Below the pieces are notes generated by a model. That model was not told where the DNA came from and did no database searches. It saw only the letters and a program-made list of their open reading frames with translations. A program made the position numbers and the translations under genes. Positions 1-7,211 of a stretch of DNA of 37,145 nucleotides are shown here, piece by piece. The stretch is taken from assembly GCA_016291475.1 (NCBI GenBank), contig JAEEXJ010000019.1, positions 1 through 37,145 on the forward strand, in the 5' to 3' direction. This DNA is from Lachnospiraceae bacterium (GTDB lineage Bacteria; Bacillota_A; Clostridia; Lachnospirales; Lachnospiraceae). Position 1 is the first letter of the stretch. Each line of letters starts with the position of its first letter.

Positions 1-316
1 CCTCTGCCTTAGCAGCTGCCTCTTTGATAACCTTGGGAGCAGCCTCAACTGCGTCCTTAGCTTCCTTAAGTCCAAGTCCGGTGATCTCACGAACAACCTT
101 GATAACCTTAACCTTCTCAGCGCCGGCTTCAGTAAGCTCAACGTCGAACTCGGTCTTCTCCTCTGCAGGGCCTGCTGCGGGGCCTGCTGCTACTACAACA
201 CCTGCTGCTGCAGATACGCCGAACTCATCCTCAACAGCCTTAACAAGATCATTGAGCTCAAGAACGCTGAGCTCCTTAATTGCATCAAGAATTTCCTGTG
301 CAGATAATTTAGCCAT
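1..316 (-). CDS. rplL: 50S ribosomal protein L7/L12 (C-terminus cut by window edge)
   Basis: Stalk protein of the large ribosomal subunit, which recruits translation GTPases. About 105 residues are visible of the usual 120 or so. The N-terminal dimerisation part ([20 protein letters not shown]), the Ala/Gly/Pro hinge and the start of the C-terminal domain ([12 protein letters not shown], then [12 protein letters not shown]) are all recognisable. The gene runs off the left end of the window. The ATG is preceded by a strong GGAGG. It lies 57 nt after rplJ, so it is cotranscribed from the L10 promoter and under the L10 leader. rpoBC would be expected next but is outside the window. Confidence 0.97.
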   Translation of the reverse strand, partial: MAKLSAQEILDAIKELSVLELNDLVKAVEDEFGVSAAAGVVVAAGPAAGPAEEKTEFDVELTEAGAEKVKVIKVVREITGLGLKEAKDAVEAAPKVIKEAAAKAE

Positions 317-373
317 TATAATTTTCCTCCATAAAAGATTTAGATATTTACAAAATTGAAATTGCCGAAAGCA

Positions 374-910
374 TTAAGCTTCAGCGGGAGCCTCAGCGGG
401 TGCTGCTTCCTCAGCGGGAGCTGCTTCGCCATCTTTTTCTGCAATCTGCTTGATGCAGCGTGCAAAATTGGTGATAGGGCTCTGGATGCTTCCAAGGAAT
501 TTGGAAAGGAGCTCTTCTCTTGAAGGGATCTGAGAAATGCTCTGCATTCCGGCTGCATCATAGAATGTTCCTTCGACAACGCCTGCCTTGATCTCAAGTG
601 CGGGTGCGTTCTTAGCGAACTTTGCAAGTACTCTTGCGGGTGCGGTTGCATCATCTTTGGAGATAGCAACTGCGGTGGGTCCTTCGAGAACCTGATCGAG
701 CTGTGCGAAATCGGTTCCTTCGAATGCTCTTGTAAGGAAAGTATTCTTGTAAACCTTGTAAACAACTCCTGCTTCACGAAGGCTCTTACGAAGCTCGGTA
801 TCCTGGGCAACGGTAAGTCCGCGATAATCTACCGCAACAACTGACTGTGCACCATCGATGTACTCGCTGATCTCAGCGACTATCGGCTTCTTCTCTTCGA
901 TCTTTGCCAT
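374..910 (-). CDS. rplJ: 50S ribosomal protein L10
   Basis: Ribosomal stalk base protein that binds L7/L12 and 23S rRNA. I take 178 residues starting MAKIEEKKPIV. The reading frame is open for 31 codons further upstream, but that extension lies inside the L10 leader and its attenuator hairpin, while the chosen ATG has AGGAGG a few bases upstream. The C-terminus is an Ala/Glu/Pro-rich tail (EAAPAEEAAPAEAPAEA), longer than in the commonest L10 proteins but usual for Clostridia. First gene of the rplJ-rplL unit, controlled by the adjacent L10 leader. Confidence 0.97.
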   Translation of the reverse strand: MAKIEEKKPIVAEISEYIDGAQSVVAVDYRGLTVAQDTELRKSLREAGVVYKVYKNTFLTRAFEGTDFAQLDQVLEGPTAVAISKDDATAPARVLAKFAKNAPALEIKAGVVEGTFYDAAGMQSISQIPSREELLSKFLGSIQSPITNFARCIKQIAEKDGEAAPAEEAAPAEAPAEA

Positions 911-1060
911 TTTCTTACCTCCTGTTAGATTTTTAATACGAGGCCGAAAAAAATCTCCCGCATCTGAAGACACGGGAGATGAAGATGATTCTATATTCAT
1001 CACCTCGGCTGGACTTACAACGTTTAACGTATGCCTGCTGTCTTCGGCTTATTTAGACCT
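911..1060 (-). promoter_or_regulatory. L10 leader (autoregulatory mRNA leader of rplJL)
   Basis: Between the promoter at 1066-1095 and rplJ, the minus strand carries the hallmark L10-leader sequences GCCGAAGACAGCAGG and, after a short hairpin, GTAAGTCCAGCCGAGGTGAT. It ends in a terminator-like hairpin before the rplJ ribosome binding site. In known Firmicutes L10 leaders the L10(L12)4 complex binds this kink-turn RNA and lowers rplJL expression, usually by attenuation. Motif, location and attenuator all agree. Confidence 0.9.
947..980 (-). terminator. Attenuator terminator within the L10 leader
   Basis: The minus strand forms an 8-bp perfect stem, ATCTCCCG and CGGGAGAT, around a 12-nt loop, followed at once by a run of seven T. 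It sits between the L10-binding part of the leader and the rplJ Shine-Dalgarno, the position expected of a premature terminator used for L10 feedback. Confidence 0.88.
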
Positions 1061-1065
1061 TGCAC

Positions 1066-1095
1066 AGAATATCACATTACCGGGATAAACGTCAA
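1066..1095 (-). promoter_or_regulatory. Sigma-A type promoter of rplJL
   Basis: TTGACG (1090-1095), an 18-nt spacer ending in TGTGA, and TATTCT (1066-1071) on the minus strand. Transcription would begin near 1059, just upstream of the L10 leader motif. It starts 23 nt after the rplA stop codon, so rplJL has its own promoter besides read-through from rplKA. The same TTGACG / TGTGA-TA layout recurs before rpmG. Confidence 0.85.
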
Positions 1096-1117
1096 GGACA
1101 AATACTTATTGATGAAA

Positions 1118-1810
1118 TTATGAGTACTTAGCGGTGGTTACGTGAATGCCGGGGCCCATGGTAGTAGCAAGAGTTACGCTCTTGAGATACTGTCCCTTGA
1201 TGGTGCTGGGCTTAGCCTTAAGGATTGCATCGATAACCGCATCGTAGTTAGCCTGAAGCTGATCCTCGGTGAAAGAAACCTTTCCTACGGGAACATGTAC
1301 GATGTTTGCCTTGTCGAGTCTGTACTCAATCTTACCTGCTTTGATGTCTGCAATAGCTTTTGCAACATCCATGGTAACGGTTCCTGCCTTGGGGTTAGGC
1401 ATGAGGCCCTTAGGTCCGAGAACCTTACCGAGACGTCCTACAACACCCATCATGTCGGGAGTCGCAACAACAACGTCGAATTCAAACCATCCCTCGTTCT
1501 GAATCTTGGGGATGAGCTCTTCTCCACCTACGAAATCAGCTCCAGCGTTCTGAGCCTCGGTCAGCTTATCGCCCTTTGCGAATACCAGTACTCTTACGTC
1601 CTTACCGGTACCACTGGGGAGAACTACTGCACCACGGATCTGCTGGTCAGCGTGTCTTCCGTCACATCCTGTACGGATATGAAGTTCTACAGTTTCATCA
1701 AACTTAGCGGAAGCGGTCTTCTTAACAAGTGCTACTGCATCAGCGGGATCGTAGAAAGTTCCGCGCTCGACGAGCTTAGCAGCTTCCGAATATTTCTTGC
1801 CATGCTTCAT
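1118..1810 (-). CDS. rplA: 50S ribosomal protein L1
   Basis: L1 forms the mobile stalk next to the ribosomal E site and in many bacteria represses the L11-L1 operon by binding its own mRNA. 230 residues, the usual length. Typical L1 segments are present: [20 protein letters not shown] in the first domain, [19 protein letters not shown] in the second, and a C-terminal end with [12 protein letters not shown]. The ATG is preceded by GGAGGATAATAAA. It follows rplK by 22 nt in the same transcript. Confidence 0.98.
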   Translation of the reverse strand: MKHGKKYSEAAKLVERGTFYDPADAVALVKKTASAKFDETVELHIRTGCDGRHADQQIRGAVVLPSGTGKDVRVLVFAKGDKLTEAQNAGADFVGGEELIPKIQNEGWFEFDVVVATPDMMGVVGRLGKVLGPKGLMPNPKAGTVTMDVAKAIADIKAGKIEYRLDKANIVHVPVGKVSFTEDQLQANYDAVIDAILKAKPSTIKGQYLKSVTLATTMGPGIHVTTAKYS

Positions 1811-1832
1811 TTTATTATCCTCCTACGAAAGT

Positions 1833-2258
1833 TTACTCGCTGATTGTAATACCCATGCTGCGTGCGGTTCCCTCGATCATGCTCATAGCTGCCTCGATGG
1901 ATGCTGCATTAAGGTCGGGCATCTTGGTCTCTGCGATCTCTTTGACCTGAGCCTTGGTGATGCTTCCTACCTTGTTCTTGTTGGGTACACCTGAAGCCTT
2001 CTGAACCTTAGCTGCCTTCTTGATAAGAACAGCTGCAGGGGGAGTCTTGGTGATGAAGCTGAAAGATCTGTCTGCATAAACTGTGATGACAACAGGGATG
2101 ATGGTATCTCCCTTGTCAGCGGTTCTTGCGTTGAACTGCTTGGTGAACTCTACAATGTTAACACCGTGCTGTCCAAGTGCAGGACCTACCGGGGGCGCGG
2201 GTGTAGCCTTGCCGGCCGGAATCTGTAACTTGATATAGCCTTCTACTTTTTTTGCCAT
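1833..2258 (-). CDS. rplK: 50S ribosomal protein L11
   Basis: L11 binds the GTPase-associated region of 23S rRNA and is needed for RelA activation in bacteria with ribosome-bound RelA. 141 residues, standard length. The N-terminal [20 protein letters not shown] motif and the C-terminal RNA-binding domain with GTARSMGI are intact. The ATG has AGGAGGTGCCGTT upstream. The 118-nt gap between nusG and rplK carries a hairpin that fits an L1-type regulatory site. Confidence 0.98.
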   Translation of the reverse strand: MAKKVEGYIKLQIPAGKATPAPPVGPALGQHGVNIVEFTKQFNARTADKGDTIIPVVITVYADRSFSFITKTPPAAVLIKKAAKVQKASGVPNKNKVGSITKAQVKEIAETKMPDLNAASIEAAMSMIEGTARSMGITISE

Positions 2259-2279
2259 AACGGCACCTCCTGTTATTAT

Positions 2280-2328
2280 TCCGTATTTACTACGGATCCG
2301 TGGTGATCGTGCCGGAGCACACTCCCAC
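2280..2328 (-). promoter_or_regulatory. Candidate L1-binding leader of rplK-rplA
   Basis: On the minus strand GTGG and CCAC (2300-2328) enclose an inner stem GTGC-TCCG-GCAC, separated by an asymmetric internal loop (GAGT against GATCA). A second hairpin, CCGTA-GTAAA-TACGG, follows before the rplK ribosome binding site. L1-type autoregulatory sites in the L11-L1 leader of other bacteria have a similar GUGG...CCAC stem with an internal loop. The match is by structure and position only; I could not align it to a family model. Confidence 0.5.
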
Positions 2329-2376
2329 TGTTTAAATTACATATATATTTACGGGACATACCCGGAAATATCTTAA

Positions 2377-2937
2377 TTAACCCATTCTTCTGACGTTATC
2401 AAGAGGAACTTCGAGAGGAGTCTCTCTTCCGAACATCTCGACATTAATGGTAACGGTCTGCTTGTTATCATCGATCTTAAGAGCTTTACCTTCGGTATCC
2501 TTCCAGGTACCGTCAACAACAGCGATAAGATCACCGACCTTGATACCGTAATCTCTCTTGGGAGCCTTCTCTTCGGTTCCTGCACCGGGAGCGGGCTTAC
2601 CGATCTTAAGGTTTACAAGCTCCTGCTCAGTAAGAGGAACGGGGCTGCTTCCGGGTCCTACGAATCCGGTTACGCCTCTGGTATTTCTGACCACGTACCA
2701 GGTTTTGTCATTGAGTTCCATGTGAACGATGACATAACCGGGGCACATCTTACGGTCAACAACCTTCTTCTTGCCGTCCTTAACTTCCATAACACTCTCG
2801 GTAGGAACTTCCACTCCGAGAATCTTCTCAGCTAATTCCTTGTTGTTGGCAATGGTCTTCTCAAGATCCAGCTTTACTTTATTCTCATAGCCGGAATAAG
2901 TGTGGACCACGTACCATTTTGCTTCTGCTTCTGCCAC
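2377..2937 (-). CDS. nusG: Transcription termination/antitermination protein NusG
   Basis: NusG binds RNA polymerase and couples it to Rho or the ribosome. 186 residues: an N-terminal NGN domain starting AKWYVVHTYSGYENKVKLDL, with the conserved CPGYVIVHME and NTRGVTGFVG segments, and a C-terminal KOW-type domain from about residue 130 with the typical MFGRETPLEV ending. The start is GTG, chosen because AAGGAGG lies about 8 nt upstream. It follows secE by 12 nt, the classical secE-nusG pair. Confidence 0.97.
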   Translation of the reverse strand: MAEAEAKWYVVHTYSGYENKVKLDLEKTIANNKELAEKILGVEVPTESVMEVKDGKKKVVDRKMCPGYVIVHMELNDKTWYVVRNTRGVTGFVGPGSSPVPLTEQELVNLKIGKPAPGAGTEEKAPKRDYGIKVGDLIAVVDGTWKDTEGKALKIDDNKQTVTINVEMFGRETPLEVPLDNVRRMG

Positions 2938-2949
2938 GAGCGGTCCTCC

Positions 2950-3150
2950 TTATAAAGATGTAAGCCAATTAACACCACTCTTAGCGCAAAAGTCGATAAG
3001 AGCGATAATAAGGCCTGCAACAACCGAAATGACGATAACAGCAACAGACTGTCTGAAAGCACCTTTTCCGTTCGGCCATACGATCTTTCCGAACTCTGCT
3101 TTCACACCGTCAAAGAAGCTGATCTTGTTTTCCTTATTAGAATCTGCCAT
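2950..3150 (-). CDS. secE: Preprotein translocase subunit SecE
   Basis: Small essential subunit of the SecYEG channel. 66 residues with the short single-span form typical of Gram-positive bacteria: a cytoplasmic amphipathic segment (FFDGVKAEFGKIVWPNGKGA) followed by one transmembrane helix (about residues 34-56). The KIVWP motif is diagnostic. It sits between rpmG and nusG, as in most Clostridia. Confidence 0.96.
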   Translation of the reverse strand: MADSNKENKISFFDGVKAEFGKIVWPNGKGAFRQSVAVIVISVVAGLIIALIDFCAKSGVNWLTSL

Positions 3151-3177
3151 CAGCCGATCTCCTTCTATAGGATATGA

Positions 3178-3327
3178 TTACTTTGTTTCCTTATGAAGTG
3201 TATGCTTCTTGCAAAATCTGCAATACTTCTTGATCTCCATGCGGTCAGGCATGGTCTTCTTATCCTTGGTAGTGTTGTAGTTGCGCTGTTTGCACTCGGT
3301 GCAAGCAAGTGTAATCTTTGTACGCAT
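3178..3327 (-). CDS. rpmG: 50S ribosomal protein L33
   Basis: A 49-residue gene starting [20 protein letters not shown]. It has two CxxC pairs (Cys9/Cys12 and Cys36/Cys39), so it is the zinc-binding type of L33. The ATG is preceded by AGGAGGAACAATT. It is the first gene of the rpmG-secE-nusG transcript, about 60 nt after the predicted transcription start. Confidence 0.97.
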   Translation of the reverse strand: MRTKITLACTECKQRNYNTTKDKKTMPDRMEIKKYCRFCKKHTLHKETK

Positions 3328-3392
3328 AATTGTTCCTCCTGCCCGTAAAAACTTAGAGCGAAAAAAATAGGCCTATAATCAGCCGCTAAAGT

Positions 3393-3422
3393 AATGTATC
3401 ACAGTCTCACTTAAATCGTCAA
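3393..3422 (-). promoter_or_regulatory. Sigma-A type promoter of rpmG-secE-nusG
   Basis: TTGACG (3417-3422), an 18-nt spacer ending TGTGA, and TACATT (3393-3398) on the minus strand. Predicted start near 3386, leaving a leader of about 60 nt. The -35 box and the TGTGATA around the -10 match the rplJ promoter. Confidence 0.8.
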
Positions 3423-3509
3423 GCACTTTTTTCCGACCCGCATCCACCATGGGTTCTCCCCCAAGGCCTTGCCTACTCCAGGGCCTCCTTTGGTCACGGT
3501 CACCCCTAG

Positions 3510-3644
3510 CTTTAAGTGTTTCCCGCGAACGCGCCTCGCGGCTCCGCATTTTCCTGTAGCGGTACTAAACTCAGGCTTCGCTGACACTCGCCTTCGTTAA
3601 GTGCCGACAGGAAAATAAGGGTTCGCTTGCAAACACTTAAAGCA
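3510..3644. repeat. Long imperfect palindrome, copy A
   Basis: 135 bp able to fold into one hairpin. The ends are a perfect 13-bp inverted repeat (GCTTTAAGTGTTT, 3510-3522 and 3632-3644). Inner stems include GCGAAC/GTTCGC and ATTTTCCTGT/ACAGGAAAAT. The apical loop (about 3571-3598) contains CTTCGC and CTCG blocks. The core is homologous to copy B at 3790-3947 in the opposite orientation: GCGCCT, CGGCTCCGCATTTTC, CGGTACTAAA, TTAAGT and GAAAATAAGGGT are shared. No transposase is present, so it is either a non-autonomous element or a structured repeat. Confidence 0.75.
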
Positions 3645-3690
3645 AGTGCCGACCTGTTTCATAGCGTTTACCTGATGTCAAATCCAAAAC

Positions 3691-3710
3691 CGTCCTGCCT
3701 CGGCAGGACG
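3691..3710 (-). terminator. GC-rich hairpin, possible terminator
   Basis: CGTCCTGCC and GGCAGGACG form a perfect 9-bp stem with a 2-nt turn. On the minus strand it is followed by GTTTTGG, a weak T-run. It lies downstream of the acyl-CoA synthetase operon and could stop its transcript, but the T-tract is poor and the hairpin may belong to the repeat-rich region. Confidence 0.35.
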
Positions 3711-3789
3711 AGAAAGGGCGAAGCCCGCCCATGATCTTGTTGCCATATGAGGAGGTAAAGAAAACGAAACGAACGGATGGAATAATCAA

Positions 3790-3947
3790 GGGCCGGTACT
3801 CGCATATATGATTCATAAGAGCACCCTTATTTTCGCGTCGGTACTTAATGAGAACGAGCTTTGCGAAGTTCGAATTTAGTACCGTTACGTGAAAATGCGG
3901 AGCCGAAAGGCGCGTGCTCGATGAATTATATATGCGAGTGCCGGCCC
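3790..3947. repeat. Long imperfect palindrome, copy B
   Basis: 158 bp. The terminal arms are 27 bp each (3790-3816 and 3921-3947) and match at 25 of 27 positions as inverted repeats. Their sequence is unrelated to the arms of copy A. Inside, GAGCAC/GTGCTC and ATTTTCxCGT/ACGxGAAAAT continue the stem. Read on the minus strand, the inner 100 bp align with copy A. A stem pair that is T-A in A is C-G in B, changing on both arms together. The element ends 12 nt beyond the acyl-CoA synthetase stop codon. Confidence 0.75.
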
Positions 3948-3959
3948 GTAACTATTCTT

Positions 3960-5591
3960 TTACAGTTCGTTTTCTTTACCGACGAGGCCCTCTACGCTGT
4001 AGCGCTTGCGGAGGAGGGGCTTTTCGATCTTGCCGGTAGGGTTGCGGGGCACGTCATCGAAGATGATCTTGCGGGGACGCTTGTAACGGGGAAGTCCGTT
4101 GCAGAATTCCTCGATCTCAGCTTCGGTACAGGTCATGCCGTCTTTAATGGAAATAATGGCGCCTGCGATCTCTCCGAGTCTGGGATCCGGAAGTCCGATG
4201 ACCGCAACGTCTTTGATCTTGTCGTGTTTTCTGAGATAGTCCTCGATCTGGACGGGATAAAGATTCTCACCGCCGGATACTATGACATCCTTCTTACGGT
4301 CTACAAGATAGATGAATCCGTCTTCATCCTGCATTGCAACATCTCCGGTGTAGAGCCAGCCGTTCTTAAGGACTTCCGCGGTAGCTTCCGGATTTCTGTA
4401 GTAACAGGTCATTACACCGTCGCCTTTAACGCAGAGTTCTCCGGCTTCACCACGCTTAACCTCGTTGTCTTTATCGTCGACGATCTTGCACTCCCAGCCG
4501 TATCCGGGAACACCGATCGCACCTACCTTGTGGATATTCTCCATTCCGAGGTGTACGCAGCCCGGTCCGATGGACTCACTCAGTCCATAGTTGGTATCGT
4601 ACTTGTGGTTGGGGAAATACGCCATCCATCTGCGGATAAGTGAAGGAGGTACGGGCTGTGCACCGATGTGCATCAGTCTCCACTGTGACAGTTCATAATC
4701 AGAGATCTTGAGATCCCCACTGTCGAGTGAGTCCAGAATGTCCTGAGCCCAAGGCACAAGGAGCCACACAATGGTACACTTTTCTCGCGATACGGCATCA
4801 AATATATAGGAAGGTTTGGTACCTTTCAGAAGTACCGCACGTGAGCAGCTTACAAGACTTCCCATCCAGTGCATCTTGGCTCCGGTATGATAAAGAGGAG
4901 GGATGCAGAGGAAGCAGTCATCGCGGCCCGTCTGATGATGATTCTGTTCAACCTTCGCGGCAGTCATAAGGCTTAAATGCTTGTGAAGGATTGCCTTGGG
5001 AAATCCGGTGGTTCCCGACGAAAAATAGATTGCGGCATCGTCATCGTCCTTCAACTCGATGCCGGGATTTACACTTGAACAATCCGCAACCAGCTCTCTA
5101 TAGCTCTCTGCGAATGTGGGACAGGTCTCACCGACGAAGATGAGTACCTTATTCGAAAGCTTATCCAGCGAAGTTTCGATTCTGCCGATGAATTCGGGTC
5201 CGAAAAGCAAAACATCAACTTCCGCTAGATCGGCACAATAGACGATCTCATCCGCGGAATAACGGAAATTGAAAGGCACTGCGAGCGCTCCGCTCTTGAG
5301 GATACCCATGTAGATGGGAAGCCACTCGAGGCAGTTCATCATAAGGATTGCAACCTTATCTCCTCTTCCGACTCCTCTTCCGAGAAGCATGTTGGCCACA
5401 CGGTTTGCTTTCTCATCGAAAACCTGCCACGTGATCTCTCTCCTGTAAGGCTGAGCCTCGGTCTGCTCGATGAGTGAATACTCTTTCCAGCTGACTCTCC
5501 TGTTTTCTTTTTGCTCGGGATTAAGCTCTATAAGAGCAACCTCTTCCCCGTGTTCCCGCGCATTCTTCTCCAGATAGCTTGTAATAGGCAT
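3960..5591 (-). CDS. Acyl-CoA synthetase (AMP-forming), class I adenylate-forming enzyme
   Basis: Activates a carboxylic acid with ATP to an acyl-adenylate and transfers it to CoA. 543 residues with all core motifs: P-loop-like YFSSGTTGFPKA (189-200), NYGLSES (334-340), YTGD (414-417), DRKKDVIVSGGENLYP (431-446), and PRNPTGKIEK (515-524) with the catalytic Lys521. The motif set favours a medium/long-chain fatty acyl-CoA ligase over an NRPS domain; there is no carrier protein. The substrate cannot be read from sequence. The ATG has GGGAG 9 nt upstream. It is the third gene after a coiled-coil protein and an M23 peptidase, 27 nt from the latter, suggesting a link to envelope lipid metabolism (inference). 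Confidence 0.9.
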   Translation of the reverse strand: MPITSYLEKNAREHGEEVALIELNPEQKENRRVSWKEYSLIEQTEAQPYRREITWQVFDEKANRVANMLLGRGVGRGDKVAILMMNCLEWLPIYMGILKSGALAVPFNFRYSADEIVYCADLAEVDVLLFGPEFIGRIETSLDKLSNKVLIFVGETCPTFAESYRELVADCSSVNPGIELKDDDDAAIYFSSGTTGFPKAILHKHLSLMTAAKVEQNHHQTGRDDCFLCIPPLYHTGAKMHWMGSLVSCSRAVLLKGTKPSYIFDAVSREKCTIVWLLVPWAQDILDSLDSGDLKISDYELSQWRLMHIGAQPVPPSLIRRWMAYFPNHKYDTNYGLSESIGPGCVHLGMENIHKVGAIGVPGYGWECKIVDDKDNEVKRGEAGELCVKGDGVMTCYYRNPEATAEVLKNGWLYTGDVAMQDEDGFIYLVDRKKDVIVSGGENLYPVQIEDYLRKHDKIKDVAVIGLPDPRLGEIAGAIISIKDGMTCTEAEIEEFCNGLPRYKRPRKIIFDDVPRNPTGKIEKPLLRKRYSVEGLVGKENEL

Positions 5592-5618
5592 TTTCTTGTA
5601 CTCCCTTGTTTTGTCCGG

Positions 5619-7199
5619 CTAAGTAATATAGTTCAGCGGATTAACCGGCGATCCGCCCATTATTATCTCGAAATGCAGATGTGGTCCGGTGGATCTTCCG
5701 GAGTTACCGCTTCGTCCGATCACCTGTCCCTGTGTTACGCTCTGCCCTACGGAAACGCCGATACTGGACAGATGCGCATATCTTGTCTGGGTTCCGCCCG
5801 GATGTGTGATCAGGATCGTATATCCATAGCTTCCGCCCCATCCTGCCTGAGTTACGGTACCGCCGCAAGATGCCATGACGGATGTTCCGGTAGGTGTAGC
5901 CCAGTCAATTCCTCTGTGATAAGTTGTGGCACCGGCTGTCGGTGCATTTCTGTATCCGAAGTAAGAGCTGATCCTTCCGCCGTAGATAGGCTTGATATAG
6001 GTGGGAGGAATCTTGGTTCCGCGTTCCATGATCTTGGGAACGGCTTCGATATCAACTTCCTCGATAAGAACCTCTCTTTCAGCTTCCTTATCATTAATAA
6101 AATGCTGATCGACGATCGCTCTGTGGTGACCTGCGGAAGGCTGCTGGATAACATTGGTCTCCGTGGTGTACCAGTCATCTCTGGGGATGATTATGATCTC
6201 CGCATCATAATCTTCATCAACATAGTTTCTCTCTACATGCTCGATTGAAAGTTCAGGCTCAGTCTGAGTAATGATGAGAGTATCATTCAGATGGAGTGTT
6301 GCATTCGCATTCGGAAGCTTGTCCGGATTGTTCTCCATTATCTCGTCAATGGGCTTATCGTACAAAAGTGAGATTCCGCTAAGGGTATCACCCGCCTGGA
6401 TTACATGCTCGAAAGGCTTATCATTCTCCGCGGTAACCTGTTCAACGGCATCCTCAAGAGAAGTAAGCTGGGACGCGGGAACATATCCTTCTGCAATGAC
6501 TATATTCTCCACAAAAGAGATCGAGATGAGTCCTGTCTCAAATTCCTGGAAGTTTATCTCCTCACCGGTATCTATCTCTATCTCACACTGTTCATCAAGA
6601 TAAGTCTGCATGCCGCCTTCTGGAAGCATAGGCCCCTTTGAGGATTCCCTGTCATTATATGTATCAACTACCTCTGCAGTAAGAACCCCGAAGTTTCTGT
6701 CGGTATCTCTTACAAGCCTGACCTTGAACCTTCCGCCGGGATTATATCTGTCTATAGCTTCATTAAGAAGAGTTTCGACTTCCGTCTCTCCGGCCAGGGT
6801 GACCATATAGTCTCCCATCTTGACCGTATAGGAGGGCGAAAGAGTTTCCTTGAGGGATGCTATCATAAGTTCCTCAGCTGCAGCCAAAGCTTCGCTCCTC
6901 GGGGTGACATCACCCGTAAGTACATTCTCGGATTCGATGCGATAATCGAAATCCATAAATGCCGTACCCGCATATCTGGAGGCAACATTTCTGCGCGCTT
7001 CAAGAAGGAGGTTTAAAGCCTCCTCTTCATCGGAAAAATCTCCGACCTTCACATCATTGATATACATATGGAAATAGTCATCGGTTCCTTCGGAAAAAGG
7101 AGAATATCCGCGTACGAAAATAAAACACGCAAATATAGTGATGGCTGTAGAGATGATAAAGATCAGTTCTCTTTTTTTGGAATTAAATAACTTCTTCAC
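5619..7199 (-). CDS. Membrane-anchored LysM / M23 peptidoglycan metallopeptidase
   Basis: Zinc endopeptidase predicted to cut peptidoglycan cross-bridges outside the membrane. 526 residues: short cytoplasmic tail, one membrane helix (12-29), an uncharacterised extracytoplasmic region, a LysM domain (264-312, HVIQAGDTLSGISLLYDK), a partial G5-like segment (376-398, ending KIMERGTKIPP) and a C-terminal M23/LytM domain. Zinc ligands His428, Asp432 (HRGID) and His509, and catalytic His476 and His507 (GPHLHFE), are all present, so it should be active. The start is GTG with a weak ribosome binding site, 12 nt after the coiled-coil gene, so translation is probably coupled. Similar proteins act in cell separation, wall growth or sporulation; which one is not decidable here. 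Confidence 0.9.
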   Translation of the reverse strand: MKKLFNSKKRELIFIISTAITIFACFIFVRGYSPFSEGTDDYFHMYINDVKVGDFSDEEEALNLLLEARRNVASRYAGTAFMDFDYRIESENVLTGDVTPRSEALAAAEELMIASLKETLSPSYTVKMGDYMVTLAGETEVETLLNEAIDRYNPGGRFKVRLVRDTDRNFGVLTAEVVDTYNDRESSKGPMLPEGGMQTYLDEQCEIEIDTGEEINFQEFETGLISISFVENIVIAEGYVPASQLTSLEDAVEQVTAENDKPFEHVIQAGDTLSGISLLYDKPIDEIMENNPDKLPNANATLHLNDTLIITQTEPELSIEHVERNYVDEDYDAEIIIIPRDDWYTTETNVIQQPSAGHHRAIVDQHFINDKEAEREVLIEEVDIEAVPKIMERGTKIPPTYIKPIYGGRISSYFGYRNAPTAGATTYHRGIDWATPTGTSVMASCGGTVTQAGWGGSYGYTILITHPGGTQTRYAHLSSIGVSVGQSVTQGQVIGRSGNSGRSTGPHLHFEIIMGGSPVNPLNYIT

Positions 7200-7211
7200 C
7201 GCAAACCGTTA

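Larger units (their letters stand above)
3423..3959. other. Gene-free region with palindromic elements
   Basis: About 540 nt between the rpmG promoter and the acyl-CoA synthetase. I see no convincing gene, tRNA or rRNA fragment. It contains the two related palindromes described separately (3510-3644 and 3790-3947), a short GC-rich hairpin (3691-3710), and a 10-bp direct repeat AAGTGCCGAC at 3600-3609 and 3645-3654. The 3423-3509 stretch is G/C-rich and unassigned. Confidence 0.6.

Noticed and set aside
911..1003. 31-codon N-terminal extension of L10
   Set aside because: It would read through the L10 leader and attenuator; the downstream ATG has a strong ribosome binding site and gives the standard L10 start.
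1142..1843. 233-codon open frame on the plus strand opposite rplA
   Set aside because: Antisense shadow of a clear ribosomal protein gene; no ribosome binding site and no recognisable domain.
3423..3509. tRNA-Trp expected by synteny near rpmG/secE, and a short minus-strand frame
   Set aside because: No cloverleaf and no T-arm consensus found; the short frame runs through the rpmG promoter.
3861..4643. 260-codon open frame on the plus strand opposite the acyl-CoA synthetase
   Set aside because: Antisense shadow; the opposite strand holds all enzyme motifs. Its start lies in the palindromic repeat.
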